Positions 8,787-17,846 of a stretch of 64,000 nucleotides of DNA are shown piece by piece. The position numbers and the translations under genes were made by a program. Position 1 is the first letter of the stretch; each line of letters begins with the position of its first letter. The DNA comes from Williamsia muralis. GTDB lineage: Bacteria; Actinomycetota; Actinomycetes; Mycobacteriales; Mycobacteriaceae. The stretch is taken from the NCBI RefSeq assembly GCF_002735905.1, contig NZ_PEBD01000010.1, positions 744,001 through 808,000 of the forward strand, read 5' to 3'. Below the pieces are notes generated by a model that was not told where the DNA came from, made no database searches, and was given only the letters and a program-made list of their open reading frames with translations.

Positions 8787-8846
8787 CCCAGAACAGTCGG
8801 GCCCAGAAGAGTCAGGCCCAGAAAAGTCAGGCCCAGAAGAGTCAGG
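8787..8846 (+). repeat. Tandem array of four 15-bp units between convergent genes
   Basis: Units CCCAGAACAGTCGGG, CCCAGAAGAGTCAGG, CCCAGAAAAGTCAGG and CCCAGAAGAGTCAGG follow head to tail at 8787-8801, 8802-8816, 8817-8831 and 8832-8846. The fourth unit contains the stop codon of the minus-strand monooxygenase, so the array is the 3' trailer of that gene. The period is a multiple of three, and the minus strand could encode a five-residue repeat, but no gene is supported there. Confidence 0.9.
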
Positions 8847-10308
8847 CCCCGTATACGTCCGGACCGACCCGGCGGGTCATCCGCCGGTATCGCGACATGG
8901 ACCAGGGCCAGTTGTGGGTGTCGAGCCCGTCCGCTTGCTTGTACCAGCTGTCGCATCCCGACGCCCACACCGTGCCCGGTTGCCTCGTGCGCATCGCGGT
9001 CATGAACTCGGTGAACACTTTTCGGCGCACTTCGAGGACGCTGACGGCGCCGCGCCGCAGACGCTCGACCGCAGCGACGACGTGGTCGGCTTGGGCCTCC
9101 ATCAGGTAGATCACCGACCCCGAGCCGAGATTGGTGTTGGGGCCGTACATGAAGAACAGGTTGGGGAAGTCGGGCACCGACAGTCCCAGGTAGGCCTCGG
9201 GGGCGTCAGCCCACCTGTCGTGCAGTGTCATTCCGTCACGTCCGGTGATCGACACGCTGCCGGCAAAGCCGGACGTCGCAAAGCCCGTGGCGAATACCAG
9301 AACGTCGATCGGACATGCTCCGGCATCGGTCTCGACATGCCCGGGTCGGACACCGCGGATCGTGTCGGTGGACACGGTGACATTCGGACGCTGCAGGCTC
9401 TCGTGGTAGCCGTCCGCGATGAGGATCCGTTTGCATCCGATCCGGTGGTCCGGAGTGAGTGCTGTACGCAAGTCTGGATCACGCACCGTGTGCCGCAACA
9501 TGATCCGGTGGATCAGTGCCAATGAGGTGAGCATCCGGGGCCAGCGCCAGAAGAACATGCCGAAGAACTCGAGGTAGAGCCACATCAGTTGTCGGGCGGC
9601 CCTCCTGAGCCGCGGATACCGCCGGTACACCGCGCTGATGCCCGGACCGTACGAACCGTCCGGTTTCGGGAACACGAACGGCGCGGAGCGTTGGAAGACG
9701 GTGAGGTGTTCGACCTCCTCTGCGATGGCCGGGATCACCTGGACGGCGCTGGCCCCGGTTCCGATGACGGCGACCCGCTTGCCGGCCAGATCGACATCGT
9801 GCCGCCATCGCGCAGTGTGAAAGGCAGGGCCGGAGAACGTCTCCAGGCCCTCGATGTCGGGAACGACCGGAATGTCGAGTTGGCCCGTCGCACAGACCAC
9901 AACCTGCGCGTCCACCCGGGAACCGTCGGTCAGCTCGAGCTCCCACCGATTGTCGCGCCACGTCGCCGACGTGACGCCCACACCCAGACAAAACCGCTCG
10001 GTGATCCCGGCCTCGTCGACGCAGCGCTGAAGATAATCGCGGATCTCCGGACCGGGCGCGAAGCGCCGAGACCAGTCGACCTGCTGGGCAAACGAAAAGC
10101 TGTAGACATGGGAAGGTGCGTCGCAGGCGGCACCCGGGTACGTGTTGGCCTGCCATGTACCCCCGACGGCGTCGGCCTTGTCGTAGACCACGAAGTCGCC
10201 CTCGCCGGCGGCCCGGAGCTTCAGCGCCATCGCGATGCCGGAGAATCCGGCTCCGATGACGGCAGTCCCGACCGTTGTATGCGCCTGCGGGTCGCGAGCA
10301 GTACTCAC
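8842..10308 (-). CDS. Baeyer-Villiger type flavin monooxygenase
   Basis: 488 residues from GTG 10308. FAD motif GAGFSG is at 19-24; the Baeyer-Villiger fingerprint FxGxxxHxxxW is present as FSGPAFHTARW at 158-168; the NADPH motif GTGASA is at 183-188. The closing Trp places it with type I Baeyer-Villiger monooxygenases, which insert oxygen next to a ketone to give esters or lactones. The start overlaps the IclR stop by four bases (GTGA), making it the last gene of the alcohol dehydrogenase-SDR-IclR-BVMO operon. Upstream enzymes could produce the ketone it uses. Confidence 0.9.
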   Translation of the reverse strand: MSTARDPQAHTTVGTAVIGAGFSGIAMALKLRAAGEGDFVVYDKADAVGGTWQANTYPGAACDAPSHVYSFSFAQQVDWSRRFAPGPEIRDYLQRCVDEAGITERFCLGVGVTSATWRDNRWELELTDGSRVDAQVVVCATGQLDIPVVPDIEGLETFSGPAFHTARWRHDVDLAGKRVAVIGTGASAVQVIPAIAEEVEHLTVFQRSAPFVFPKPDGSYGPGISAVYRRYPRLRRAARQLMWLYLEFFGMFFWRWPRMLTSLALIHRIMLRHTVRDPDLRTALTPDHRIGCKRILIADGYHESLQRPNVTVSTDTIRGVRPGHVETDAGACPIDVLVFATGFATSGFAGSVSITGRDGMTLHDRWADAPEAYLGLSVPDFPNLFFMYGPNTNLGSGSVIYLMEAQADHVVAAVERLRRGAVSVLEVRRKVFTEFMTAMRTRQPGTVWASGCDSWYKQADGLDTHNWPWSMSRYRRMTRRVGPDVYGA

Positions 10309-11198
10309 CCCGGTACCACTCCACCCAGCTCGGCGGTGATGTCATCTGCGGTGTCCCGCAGCCGGTGTCCGATGTCGCGGAGTTCTCCACCGGTGATCGC
10401 ATCCGGTACGTCGAGCAGGCACAGCGATCCGACGACCGTTCCCTCGCGGTCGAAGACAGGTGAATTGACCGAGAGTGGCCGGTAGAGCTGGGCGTCGTCT
10501 ATCTCACCGACGAGCATCTCCACGTTGAGCCGTTCCTCCTGGCCTCGGGTGAACCGGGATGCGCGCTCGGAACCGTAGGCGATGGATGTCGCCGAGACCG
10601 CCACGTCGCGGAAGGCCGCGGGCTCGGGCGGATACTGCTCCACCGCGAAGCGCCGGTTCCGGATGAGGTCGAGCACCGCCCGATACCGGCTCGAGTCCTC
10701 GGCGACAACGGGATTGCGGTCCAGCCACGCGGTGATGGCGAAGTCGTCGCCCCATGCCACCAATACCGAACCCAACGGCGGCCGATGGGTGATCTTGTCC
10801 CCGGCTCGCACACCGAGGAGCGGGCGGTCGTCCGGTTCGGGATGGGCCACCTCTGCGACCACGAGGTCGCCACCGGACGGCACGATCAGGCAGCACACGT
10901 TGCCCGACTCGATGGCCAATCGCGACATCGGTTTACGGGCCGGCGCGATCGCGTTGACGGCGATCCGCGCCGAGTCACCCACGGGGGCGAGCCGGGGTCC
11001 GAGTCGGTAGGTCTTCTTGGTCGGGTGCTTGACCACCCAGCCCACCCGGGTCAGCTCGGTCAGCATCGGGAACAGTGTCGCCTTGTCGGCCCCCAGGGTT
11101 CGCGAGATGTCGGCCAGGCTGCGCCCGTCGGTGGGGCGATCGGCCAGGTACTCGACGATCTCCACCAATCGCTCGGTCTGGGGTGAACGCCTGACCAT
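10305..11198 (-). CDS. IclR family transcriptional regulator
   Basis: 297 residues from ATG 11198. The N-terminal winged helix-turn-helix (RSLADISRTLGADKATLF) is followed by the IclR effector-binding domain, with recognisable SVNSPVFD and GSLCLLD-type segments near the C-terminus. The start overlaps the SDR stop by one base (TGATG) and the stop overlaps the BVMO start. An internal position in a catabolic operon suggests local control. IclR proteins bind small aromatic or aliphatic acids and recognise short palindromes; the perfect 15-bp palindrome at 13148-13162 is the best nearby candidate site. Confidence 0.88.
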   Translation of the reverse strand: MVRRSPQTERLVEIVEYLADRPTDGRSLADISRTLGADKATLFPMLTELTRVGWVVKHPTKKTYRLGPRLAPVGDSARIAVNAIAPARKPMSRLAIESGNVCCLIVPSGGDLVVAEVAHPEPDDRPLLGVRAGDKITHRPPLGSVLVAWGDDFAITAWLDRNPVVAEDSSRYRAVLDLIRNRRFAVEQYPPEPAAFRDVAVSATSIAYGSERASRFTRGQEERLNVEMLVGEIDDAQLYRPLSVNSPVFDREGTVVGSLCLLDVPDAITGGELRDIGHRLRDTADDITAELGGVVPG

Positions 11199-11974
11199 CA
11201 AACACCCATTGCGGCCACGTGTTTGAGGATGTCGGGATATCTGCGGGTGTGCGCGCCGCCGTTGAGGTCGAAGGCGGCTCCGCTCACCCACGACGCACGG
11301 TCAGAGGCCAGGAATGCAACCATCTCCGCGACTTCCTCCGGTTGTCCGCTGCGGCCGAGGGGTGTGTTCTCGATGTAGTCCTCGGTGAGACCAGGAACCA
11401 GGGCCAGGCCCGCAACGAGTGGGGTGTCGACCAGGCCGGGAGAGATCGCGTTGACCCGGATCTTCCGCTCGCCCAGCTCGAGGGCCGCGACCTCGGTCAA
11501 CATCAGCACGCCCGCTTTCGCGGCGCAGTACGCGGCCATGCCGGATCCCGGCTGCCGGCCGTTCAGCGATGCGATGGTGATCAGGCTTCCGCCGTCCGCG
11601 AGGTGCCTGGCCGAGTGTTTGGTCACCAGGAACGCCCCGGTGAGGCAGACATCGATGGTGGTCTGCCAATCAGCCAGGGCCAGGTCGGTTATGGCGCCGG
11701 GGATCGTGAGTCCGGCGCAGTTGACGACGCTGTGGAGCTGCCCGTGTTCGGCCACGATCTCGGTGAAGGCGCGGTCGATGGATTCCTCGCTCGTCACGTC
11801 GAGCCGCTTGGACGTGACCGACGGGCCGATCTCGGTTGCCCGCTGTGCGGCCTGCTCGGCGTTGATGTCGGCCAGGACAACCGTGTCACCGCCTTCGGCC
11901 AGGAGGCGAGAGGTCGCGAGTCCGATACCGGAGGCGCCGCCGATGACAAGCGAGACCTTGCTGTGGGTACTGAT
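11198..11974 (-). CDS. SDR family dehydrogenase without a canonical start codon
   Basis: About 258 residues. A clear classical SDR: GGASGIG cofactor loop, NCAG, catalytic YCAAK and a conserved C-terminus. No in-frame ATG, GTG or TTG lies between the upstream gene and the Gly motif. An AGGAG (11984-11980) is followed at 5 bases by an ATC codon (11974), exactly where a family start is expected; an ATC at 11977 is too close to the ribosome site. A CTG at 12007 overlapping the upstream TGA as CTGA is the other option. I chose 11974. Either a rare start is used or an ATG has mutated or been misread. The enzyme probably oxidises an alcohol for the downstream BVMO. Confidence 0.75.
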   Translation of the reverse strand: MSTHSKVSLVIGGASGIGLATSRLLAEGGDTVVLADINAEQAAQRATEIGPSVTSKRLDVTSEESIDRAFTEIVAEHGQLHSVVNCAGLTIPGAITDLALADWQTTIDVCLTGAFLVTKHSARHLADGGSLITIASLNGRQPGSGMAAYCAAKAGVLMLTEVAALELGERKIRVNAISPGLVDTPLVAGLALVPGLTEDYIENTPLGRSGQPEEVAEMVAFLASDRASWVSGAAFDLNGGAHTRRYPDILKHVAAMGV

Positions 11975-11979
11975 GATGG

Positions 11980-11984
11980 CTCCT
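11980..11984 (-). promoter_or_regulatory. Shine-Dalgarno AGGAG that decides the SDR start
   Basis: AGGAG on the minus strand, 5 bases before the ATC at 11974 and 2 bases before the ATC at 11977. It is the only strong ribosome site in the gap after the alcohol dehydrogenase stop (12004) and argues that translation begins with an ATC, not with an upstream codon. Confidence 0.5.
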
Positions 11985-12003
11985 GTGTTCTCGCTGGTGC
12001 CGG

Positions 12004-12999
12004 TCAGCCGACCAACACCTGCTGCGGTTCGATGAGTACTTTCTGCTGATTCGACGGCGACCCCAGTTCGGCGATCAGCCGGCCGAGGTCGTCGAGCCCG
12101 CCGCGGCCGGTGATGAAATCGGAGACGTCGATCCTGTTTTGCTGCAACAGTTTTGCGGCGAGTGTGAACTCCTGCCTGGTGTAGTACGAGACGAAGCTCA
12201 TGTCGATGTCCTTCACCACGCCGGCGACGGGCATGAAGCTGTCCTCTTCGAGGCACACTCCGGCCACCACGATCCGGCCGCGGGGCGCGACGGATTCGAG
12301 GCAGGCGGCGATCATCCCGGGCGACCCCACACACTCGAAGACGACGTCGAAACCCTCACCTGGGTGACCGGCGGTGGGATCGACAACCGAGGACGCGCCA
12401 TAGACAAGCGCTGAGGTACGTCGGGAGGCGACCGGATCGGACACCACGATCTCGTCGACGCCTTGGCGGACTGCCCAGAGCAGGATGGCGATACCGACGG
12501 GCCCCGCGCCGATGATCAGCACGCGATGACCGGGCTCGATGGCCCCGCGGGCAACGGCGTGCAGCCCCACGGCGAGAGGCTCGGTGACCGCGCCGACCGC
12601 GGTGGGCGCGCCGTCGAATCGAACCGTCTCGCGGGCGCTGACCCGGATGTACTCCGCGAACCCACCGGCGCGTCCACCCAGGCCGAAAGCCTCGACCCGC
12701 GTGCATCGGGCCACGTCCCCGCACACGCAGGAAAGGCATGTGCCGCAACCGCTCACGGGCATCGCGGTCGCCGGTGTGCCGATTTGCCACTGAGCGGCGA
12801 CATCGCGCCCGGCAGCGACAACGGTGCCAGAGAACTCGTGTCCCATGATCGTGCCGGCGGGCAGATAGGGCGCGGTCTTGATGTCTGATCCACAGATGCC
12901 GCAGGCGCTCACCTCGAGGATCAGATCGCCGGGTCCGGGCGTGGGATCGTCGACCTCGCACACCGAGAACGTTCCGGTGTCGACCACAGCTGCCCGCAT
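12004..12999 (-). CDS. Zinc-dependent alcohol dehydrogenase (MDR family)
   Basis: 331 residues from ATG 12999, behind GGGGAG. Catalytic zinc ligands are suggested by CGICGSD and GHEFSG, and the structural zinc site by the Cys cluster CGTCLSCVCGDVARC. A Gly-rich coenzyme loop (GAGPVG) follows in the middle of the protein. It oxidises an alcohol or polyol with NAD(P), resembling sorbitol/threonine dehydrogenase types. It is the first gene of the operon with the SDR, IclR regulator and BVMO, and diverges from the hydrolase pair on the other strand. Confidence 0.88.
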   Translation of the reverse strand: MRAAVVDTGTFSVCEVDDPTPGPGDLILEVSACGICGSDIKTAPYLPAGTIMGHEFSGTVVAAGRDVAAQWQIGTPATAMPVSGCGTCLSCVCGDVARCTRVEAFGLGGRAGGFAEYIRVSARETVRFDGAPTAVGAVTEPLAVGLHAVARGAIEPGHRVLIIGAGPVGIAILLWAVRQGVDEIVVSDPVASRRTSALVYGASSVVDPTAGHPGEGFDVVFECVGSPGMIAACLESVAPRGRIVVAGVCLEEDSFMPVAGVVKDIDMSFVSYYTRQEFTLAAKLLQQNRIDVSDFITGRGGLDDLGRLIAELGSPSNQQKVLIEPQQVLVG

Positions 13000-13201
13000 G
13001 TTCGCTCCCCGATCACGGTCGGTGCACGCACCGGCCATCGATGCGACCCACGTCACATTTGTTCCGTCATTAGTTCACAGCAGGGCGGTACTGTCAACGA
13101 GAATCCCGCGTCTGAGTGTCAAGTGGCGCAACCGCTTTCACAATGTGTTTGCACTGTGCAAATCATTGGTGTGCCGGAGCGTGCTCAGTAGACTGCCGCA
13201 G
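13000..13201. promoter_or_regulatory. Divergent control region with a perfect 15-bp palindrome (13148-13162)
   Basis: This 202-base gap separates the alcohol dehydrogenase operon (minus) from the hydrolase pair (plus). It is less GC-rich than its flanks and contains TTTGCAC-T-GTGCAAA at 13148-13162, a perfect palindrome with 7-base arms. The site is about 40 bases before the plus-strand start. The regulator most likely to use it is the IclR protein of the left operon, though a regulator outside the window is possible. Confidence 0.6.
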
Positions 13202-14101
13202 GTGACCAATGGGGCAAACGGCGGCGGGACCACGCCGGATCAGGTGACCGTCGGTGATCTGACGTTCGACATCTCGGTGTCGCGGCCGGAGTCACCGCCG
13301 GCAGGGACTGTGCTGATGCTGCACGGGTTCCCCGAATCGCGAGCATCCTGGGGAGCTGTTGCCGACCTGCTGCGGGACGCCGGTTACGCGACGTTCGCAC
13401 CTGATCAGCGCGGCTACTCGGCCGGCGCCCGCCCTGTGGGGGTCGACGCCTACCAACTCGACGAACTCGTCGCGGACGTCATCGCGATCTGTGACGCACT
13501 CGGGCTGGACACCGTGCATCTCGTGGGACACGACTGGGGAGCTGCCGTCGCATGGACCGTGGCCGCGCGCCATCCCGAACGGATCTCGTCACTGACCGCT
13601 GTATCCGTGCCGCACCCCGTAGCTTTCGCGTGGGCCAAGAGCGAAGACCCCGAGCAGCGGGAGCGTTCGGGGTACATGGAGTACTTCCAGATACCGGACG
13701 AGCCCGAGTTCAATCTGCTGGCCGACGATGCCGCTGCGCTCCGGATGGGTTTCGGGGAAGCGGTTCCCAGTGATGTGGCCGACCAACATGTGCGGGTCCT
13801 CAGCGCGCCGGGGGCGATGACCGCTGCTCTGAACTGGTACCGCGCTCAGACCCCGGCGAGCGATGACGTTCCCGTCGTCGACGTACCGACTACGTTCGTG
13901 TGGAGTTCGGGCGACATCGCGATCGCGAGGGCCGGAGCCGAGCGTTGCGGCGAGTTCGTGCGCGGCGACTACCACTTCATCGAGATCCCAGATGCCTCGC
14001 ACTGGCTGCCCGACGAGCATCCGGAGGCCATCGCCGACGCGATACTCTCGCGCATCGGCCGGTCGCCGGCCACCACGGCACGAGGAGATGCGCAGACATG
14101 A
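13202..14101 (+). CDS. Alpha/beta hydrolase, epoxide-hydrolase-like
   Basis: 299 residues from GTG 13202; upstream in-frame GTG codons are possible and no strong ribosome site is seen, so the start is uncertain. HGFPES (41-46) forms the oxyanion region, HDWG (110-113) places the nucleophile at Asp111, and a late His (about 267, SHWLPDEHP) fits the charge relay. The Asp nucleophile and HGFPES signature are those of epoxide hydrolases and haloalkane/fluoroacetate dehalogenases rather than serine esterases. Its partner on the divergent side is a ketone/ester-forming operon, so it may open an epoxide or hydrolyse an ester in the same route. Confidence 0.83.
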   Translation: MTNGANGGGTTPDQVTVGDLTFDISVSRPESPPAGTVLMLHGFPESRASWGAVADLLRDAGYATFAPDQRGYSAGARPVGVDAYQLDELVADVIAICDALGLDTVHLVGHDWGAAVAWTVAARHPERISSLTAVSVPHPVAFAWAKSEDPEQRERSGYMEYFQIPDEPEFNLLADDAAALRMGFGEAVPSDVADQHVRVLSAPGAMTAALNWYRAQTPASDDVPVVDVPTTFVWSSGDIAIARAGAERCGEFVRGDYHFIEIPDASHWLPDEHPEAIADAILSRIGRSPATTARGDAQT

Positions 14102-14147
14102 CACCACCGATGAGGATGACTCCCGGTCGCTACAGGAAGGTCGTCTG

Positions 14148-15515
14148 ATGGGCGCCGAGTTCGCGGTGCTCAGCGGGGGTGCCGGTCTGTCGCTCATGTC
14201 GGCGGTGCCCGGTCCCGACCTGGCCGGCGCCGGGTATGACGAGGGTGAATACGCGGTGTCGGGGGTCGCGACGAGGTACTCAGCCGCCGACCTGCCGGCC
14301 GATGGCCGTTTCGACATCGAGCCGGCCGACGACGCCGAGTTCATCACCCGTGTGGTCACGCGAGCGCCCGCCGACGCCGAGCGCTTCAACGGCACGCTGG
14401 TGGTGGAGTGGCTGAACGTCAGCAGCGGACAGGACGCGGCCCCCGACTACACCTATCTGAGCGAGGAGATCGTCCGGGGCGGATACGCCTGGGTGGGGGT
14501 GTCGGCGCAGTTCTCCGGCGTTCAGGGCGGTTCGGCGACGGTGGCCGTCGGTGATGGCGCGCCCAAGGGCCTGGTCGGTGCCGACCCGGAGCGGTACGGC
14601 GGCCTGCAGCACCCCGGCGACGGGTACAGCTATTCGATCTTCTCGGAGATCATCGACACCTTGCGAAACGGCTCTGCGACCCCGCTGGCCCACCTCGACA
14701 TCCAGCGGGTCCTGGCGGTCGGTGAGTCCCAGTCCGCGCTGGCCATGACCACGTATGCGAACGGCGTCCAGCCGCATGACCGTCTCGTCGACGGGTTTGT
14801 CATCCACAGCCGGGCAGGTGCCCCCATGCCGCTGGGGGAACCTGGCCGGGCGATCGATCTCGTCGCCGCTCTGGGCGCACCCGCCGTGCGAATCCGCGAC
14901 GATCTCGATGTCCCGGTGATCCTCGTGCAAACCGAGACCGACATCTTGGGGCATCTCTGGTACCACCCTGCCCGACAGGATGATTCGGCCCGACTGCGAC
15001 TGTGGGAAGTCGCAGGCAGTGCGCACGCCGACCGATTCCAGATCGGCGATTTCGAGACGTTCCTCGGATGCCCCACTGCGGTCAACGACGGCCAGCAGCG
15101 CTTTGTCGTCCGGGCCGCCCTGCGTCATCTTGATGCCTGGGTGAGCGACGGGCGCGAGCCGCCCGCCGCCGAGCAGATGGCGGTGGACGACACCGGACCC
15201 ACTCCGCGGTTCGTCACCGATGCGGTGGGCAACGTCGTCGGGGGAGTGCGCACTCCGAGCGTGGAGGTCCCGACGTCGGTCCTCAGCGGGTTCAGCACGG
15301 CCACGGCGTCTCGGATCTGCCAGCTGTTCGGGTCCACCGTCCCGTTGTCCCCGTCTGAACTCACCACGATGTACGGCACACCCGAGGCCTACCTCGAGCA
15401 GTACACCGCTGCCGCCGACGAGGCGATCGCGCGCGGTTTTGTCCTCGCCGAGGATCGCGCGGAGATCCTCGGCGATGCCCACCGCGCCACTGCAGGGTGG
15501 TCGGCAGGCCGATGA
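14148..15515 (+). CDS. Alpha/beta hydrolase domain protein (Abhydrolase_10-like)
   Basis: 455 residues from ATG 14148, behind AGGAAGG; longer in-frame starts overlap the preceding gene and are rejected. The N-terminal half has the VVEWLNVSSGQDAAPD segment typical of the large Abhydrolase_10 (PF20091) family, and GESQS at 192-196 is the likely nucleophile elbow with Ser194. The family is widespread in actinobacteria and proteobacteria but poorly characterised; secretion is not predicted here because no signal peptide is seen. It sits 46 bases after the epoxide-hydrolase-like gene and probably shares its promoter. Confidence 0.8.
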   Translation: MGAEFAVLSGGAGLSLMSAVPGPDLAGAGYDEGEYAVSGVATRYSAADLPADGRFDIEPADDAEFITRVVTRAPADAERFNGTLVVEWLNVSSGQDAAPDYTYLSEEIVRGGYAWVGVSAQFSGVQGGSATVAVGDGAPKGLVGADPERYGGLQHPGDGYSYSIFSEIIDTLRNGSATPLAHLDIQRVLAVGESQSALAMTTYANGVQPHDRLVDGFVIHSRAGAPMPLGEPGRAIDLVAALGAPAVRIRDDLDVPVILVQTETDILGHLWYHPARQDDSARLRLWEVAGSAHADRFQIGDFETFLGCPTAVNDGQQRFVVRAALRHLDAWVSDGREPPAAEQMAVDDTGPTPRFVTDAVGNVVGGVRTPSVEVPTSVLSGFSTATASRICQLFGSTVPLSPSELTTMYGTPEAYLEQYTAAADEAIARGFVLAEDRAEILGDAHRATAGWSAGR

Positions 15516-15581
15516 AGGCGTAGATCGAAGGTTCAGATCGACTGATCGCTGGGTGAGACCGCGGCCGCGGGCGGTAGAACT

Positions 15582-16085
15582 GTGGTCGTGAAACTGTTGC
15601 TGCTGGCCGACACCCACATCCCCAAGCGCGCCAAAGACCTTCCCTCGGTGGTGTGGGACGAGGTCGACCGGGCGGATATGGTGATCCACGCCGGTGACTG
15701 GGTCGACCTGGCAAGCTTCGAAGCACTCGAGCGCCGGGCGAAGCGACTGATCGCGTGCTGGGGGAACAACGACGGCCCTGATCTGCGGTCGCGCATGCCC
15801 GAGCGCGCCGATGTCACCCTCGATGGGCTGCGGTTCACCGTCACACACGAGACCGGTGCGTCAGTGGGTCGGGACAAACGGATGTCGATCGCGTACCCCG
15901 ACACCGATGTCCTGGTGTTCGGTCACAGTCACATCCCGTGGGACACCACCACGGGCACGGGTCTGCGGCTACTCAATCCCGGTTCACCGACAGACCGGCG
16001 GAGGCAGCCGCACTGCACGTACATGACGGCTCGCGTGGCCGAAGGCGACCTCGGCGATGTCGTTCTGCATCGGATCGAGAGGTGA
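15582..16085 (+). CDS. Metallophosphoesterase, YfcE/MJ0936-like
   Basis: 167 residues from GTG 15582 (GTG 15588 is equally possible). All calcineurin-like phosphoesterase motifs are visible in order: DTH (10-12), GD (38-39), GNND (61-64) and GHSH (114-117), which bind a dinuclear metal centre. The small size matches single-domain phosphodiesterases such as YfcE. The natural substrate is not known for most members. It stands alone between the hydrolase operon and a convergent methyltransferase, with a hairpin following it. Confidence 0.88.
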   Translation: MVVKLLLLADTHIPKRAKDLPSVVWDEVDRADMVIHAGDWVDLASFEALERRAKRLIACWGNNDGPDLRSRMPERADVTLDGLRFTVTHETGASVGRDKRMSIAYPDTDVLVFGHSHIPWDTTTGTGLRLLNPGSPTDRRRQPHCTYMTARVAEGDLGDVVLHRIER

Positions 16086-16087
16086 AC

Positions 16088-16120
16088 CGCTGACGCCGGG
16101 CCCGTGGCAGGACGTCAGCG
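16088..16120. terminator. Bidirectional hairpin between convergent genes
   Basis: Perfect 8-base arms CGCTGACG (16088-16095) and CGTCAGCG (16113-16120) with a 17-base loop lie in the 43-base gap between the phosphoesterase and the convergent methyltransferase. No U-tract is seen, as is common in actinobacteria. Confidence 0.5.
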
Positions 16121-16128
16121 AACAGGCG

Positions 16129-16860
<732 letters not shown>

Positions 16861-16862
16861 TT

Positions 16863-17831
16863 ATGAAGGCGCAGATACTCACCGAAGAAACCGGCCCGAG
16901 CGGATTGTCCCTGAACGAGGTCCCGGACCCGGAGCCCACCGGCACGCAGGTGCTGGTCGACATCAAGTCCTGCGGCGTCTGCTTCCCCGACCTCCTGATG
17001 AGCCAGGGCAAGTACCAGCTCAGGGTGCCGACTCCGTTCACCCCGGGCACCGAGGTGGCGGGTGTCGTGTCGTGGGTGCCCGAGGGATCCGACCTGTCGG
17101 TGGGCGATCGGGTTCTTGTCATGTCGGTGGTGGGTGGTTTTGCCGAGAAGGTGGCTGCGGCGCCCGAGCAATTGCTGCCCATCCCGGACGGCCTCACATT
17201 CGACGAGGGTGCCGCCATGGGCATCAACTTCCAGACCGCGCTGTTCGCGCTGAAGACACGTGCCCATCTCGAACCAGGTGAGACCGTCGGCGTTCTCGGT
17301 AGCGCCGGGGGAGTGGGCGTGGCAACCATTCGAGTGGCAAAGGCGATGGGCGCCAGGGTGATCGCCATCGTGCATCGCACCGGTGCCGAAGAGATGCTGC
17401 GGGAGATGGGCGCCGACGAGGTGGTTCAGCTCGAAGAAGGCTGGGGTTCGCGGATCAAGGAACTCACCGGCAACGGTGTCGACGTCCTGATCGACCCGGT
17501 CGGGGGCGAGGTGTTCGACGAGGCGCTGCGTCAGGTGGCCCCTGACGGCCGGTTCGTGGTCATCGGGTTCGCGGCAGGCGGTATCCCCACGGTCAAGTTG
17601 AACCGGGTGCTGTTCCGGAACATCTCGGTGGTCGGCGCTGCCTGGGGCGAGTACGTCCGCACCCACCCCGGCCTGCCGGCGCAGATCCATCAGGAGCTGA
17701 CCACCATGATCGCCGACGGCATGCGGCCACCGGTGAACGTGACCTATGAACTGGCCGATCTGCCCCAGGCTCTGGACGACCTGGCGGCAGGCAGGGTCCT
17801 CGGCAAGGCGGTAGTCAATATATCGGAATAG
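16863..17831 (+). CDS. NADPH:quinone oxidoreductase-like zinc-free MDR
   Basis: 322 residues from ATG 16863. GroES-like N-terminal domain without the structural zinc Cys cluster, and the coenzyme loop GSAGGVGVA at about 146-154. The lack of zinc ligands and the overall layout fit quinone oxidoreductases/zeta-crystallin-like or enoyl reductase-like MDR proteins. It reduces quinones or activated double bonds with NADPH. The ATG lies 41 bases from the divergent methyltransferase start, and a TAGGGT box just before it could give a very short leader. DUF2277 follows after 15 bases. Confidence 0.85.
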   Translation: MKAQILTEETGPSGLSLNEVPDPEPTGTQVLVDIKSCGVCFPDLLMSQGKYQLRVPTPFTPGTEVAGVVSWVPEGSDLSVGDRVLVMSVVGGFAEKVAAAPEQLLPIPDGLTFDEGAAMGINFQTALFALKTRAHLEPGETVGVLGSAGGVGVATIRVAKAMGARVIAIVHRTGAEEMLREMGADEVVQLEEGWGSRIKELTGNGVDVLIDPVGGEVFDEALRQVAPDGRFVVIGFAAGGIPTVKLNRVLFRNISVVGAAWGEYVRTHPGLPAQIHQELTTMIADGMRPPVNVTYELADLPQALDDLAAGRVLGKAVVNISE

Positions 17832-17846
17832 TGGGAGTGGACAACA

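Noticed and set aside
14098-14148. 16-codon open frame between the two hydrolase genes
   Set aside because: It begins at the stop of one gene and ends in the start of the next (CTGATGG), but it is too short to support and its sequence is explained by the ribosome site region.
14280-15848. 522-codon minus-strand open frame opposite the Abhydrolase_10 gene
   Set aside because: Shadow of the plus-strand gene with no motif or promoter.
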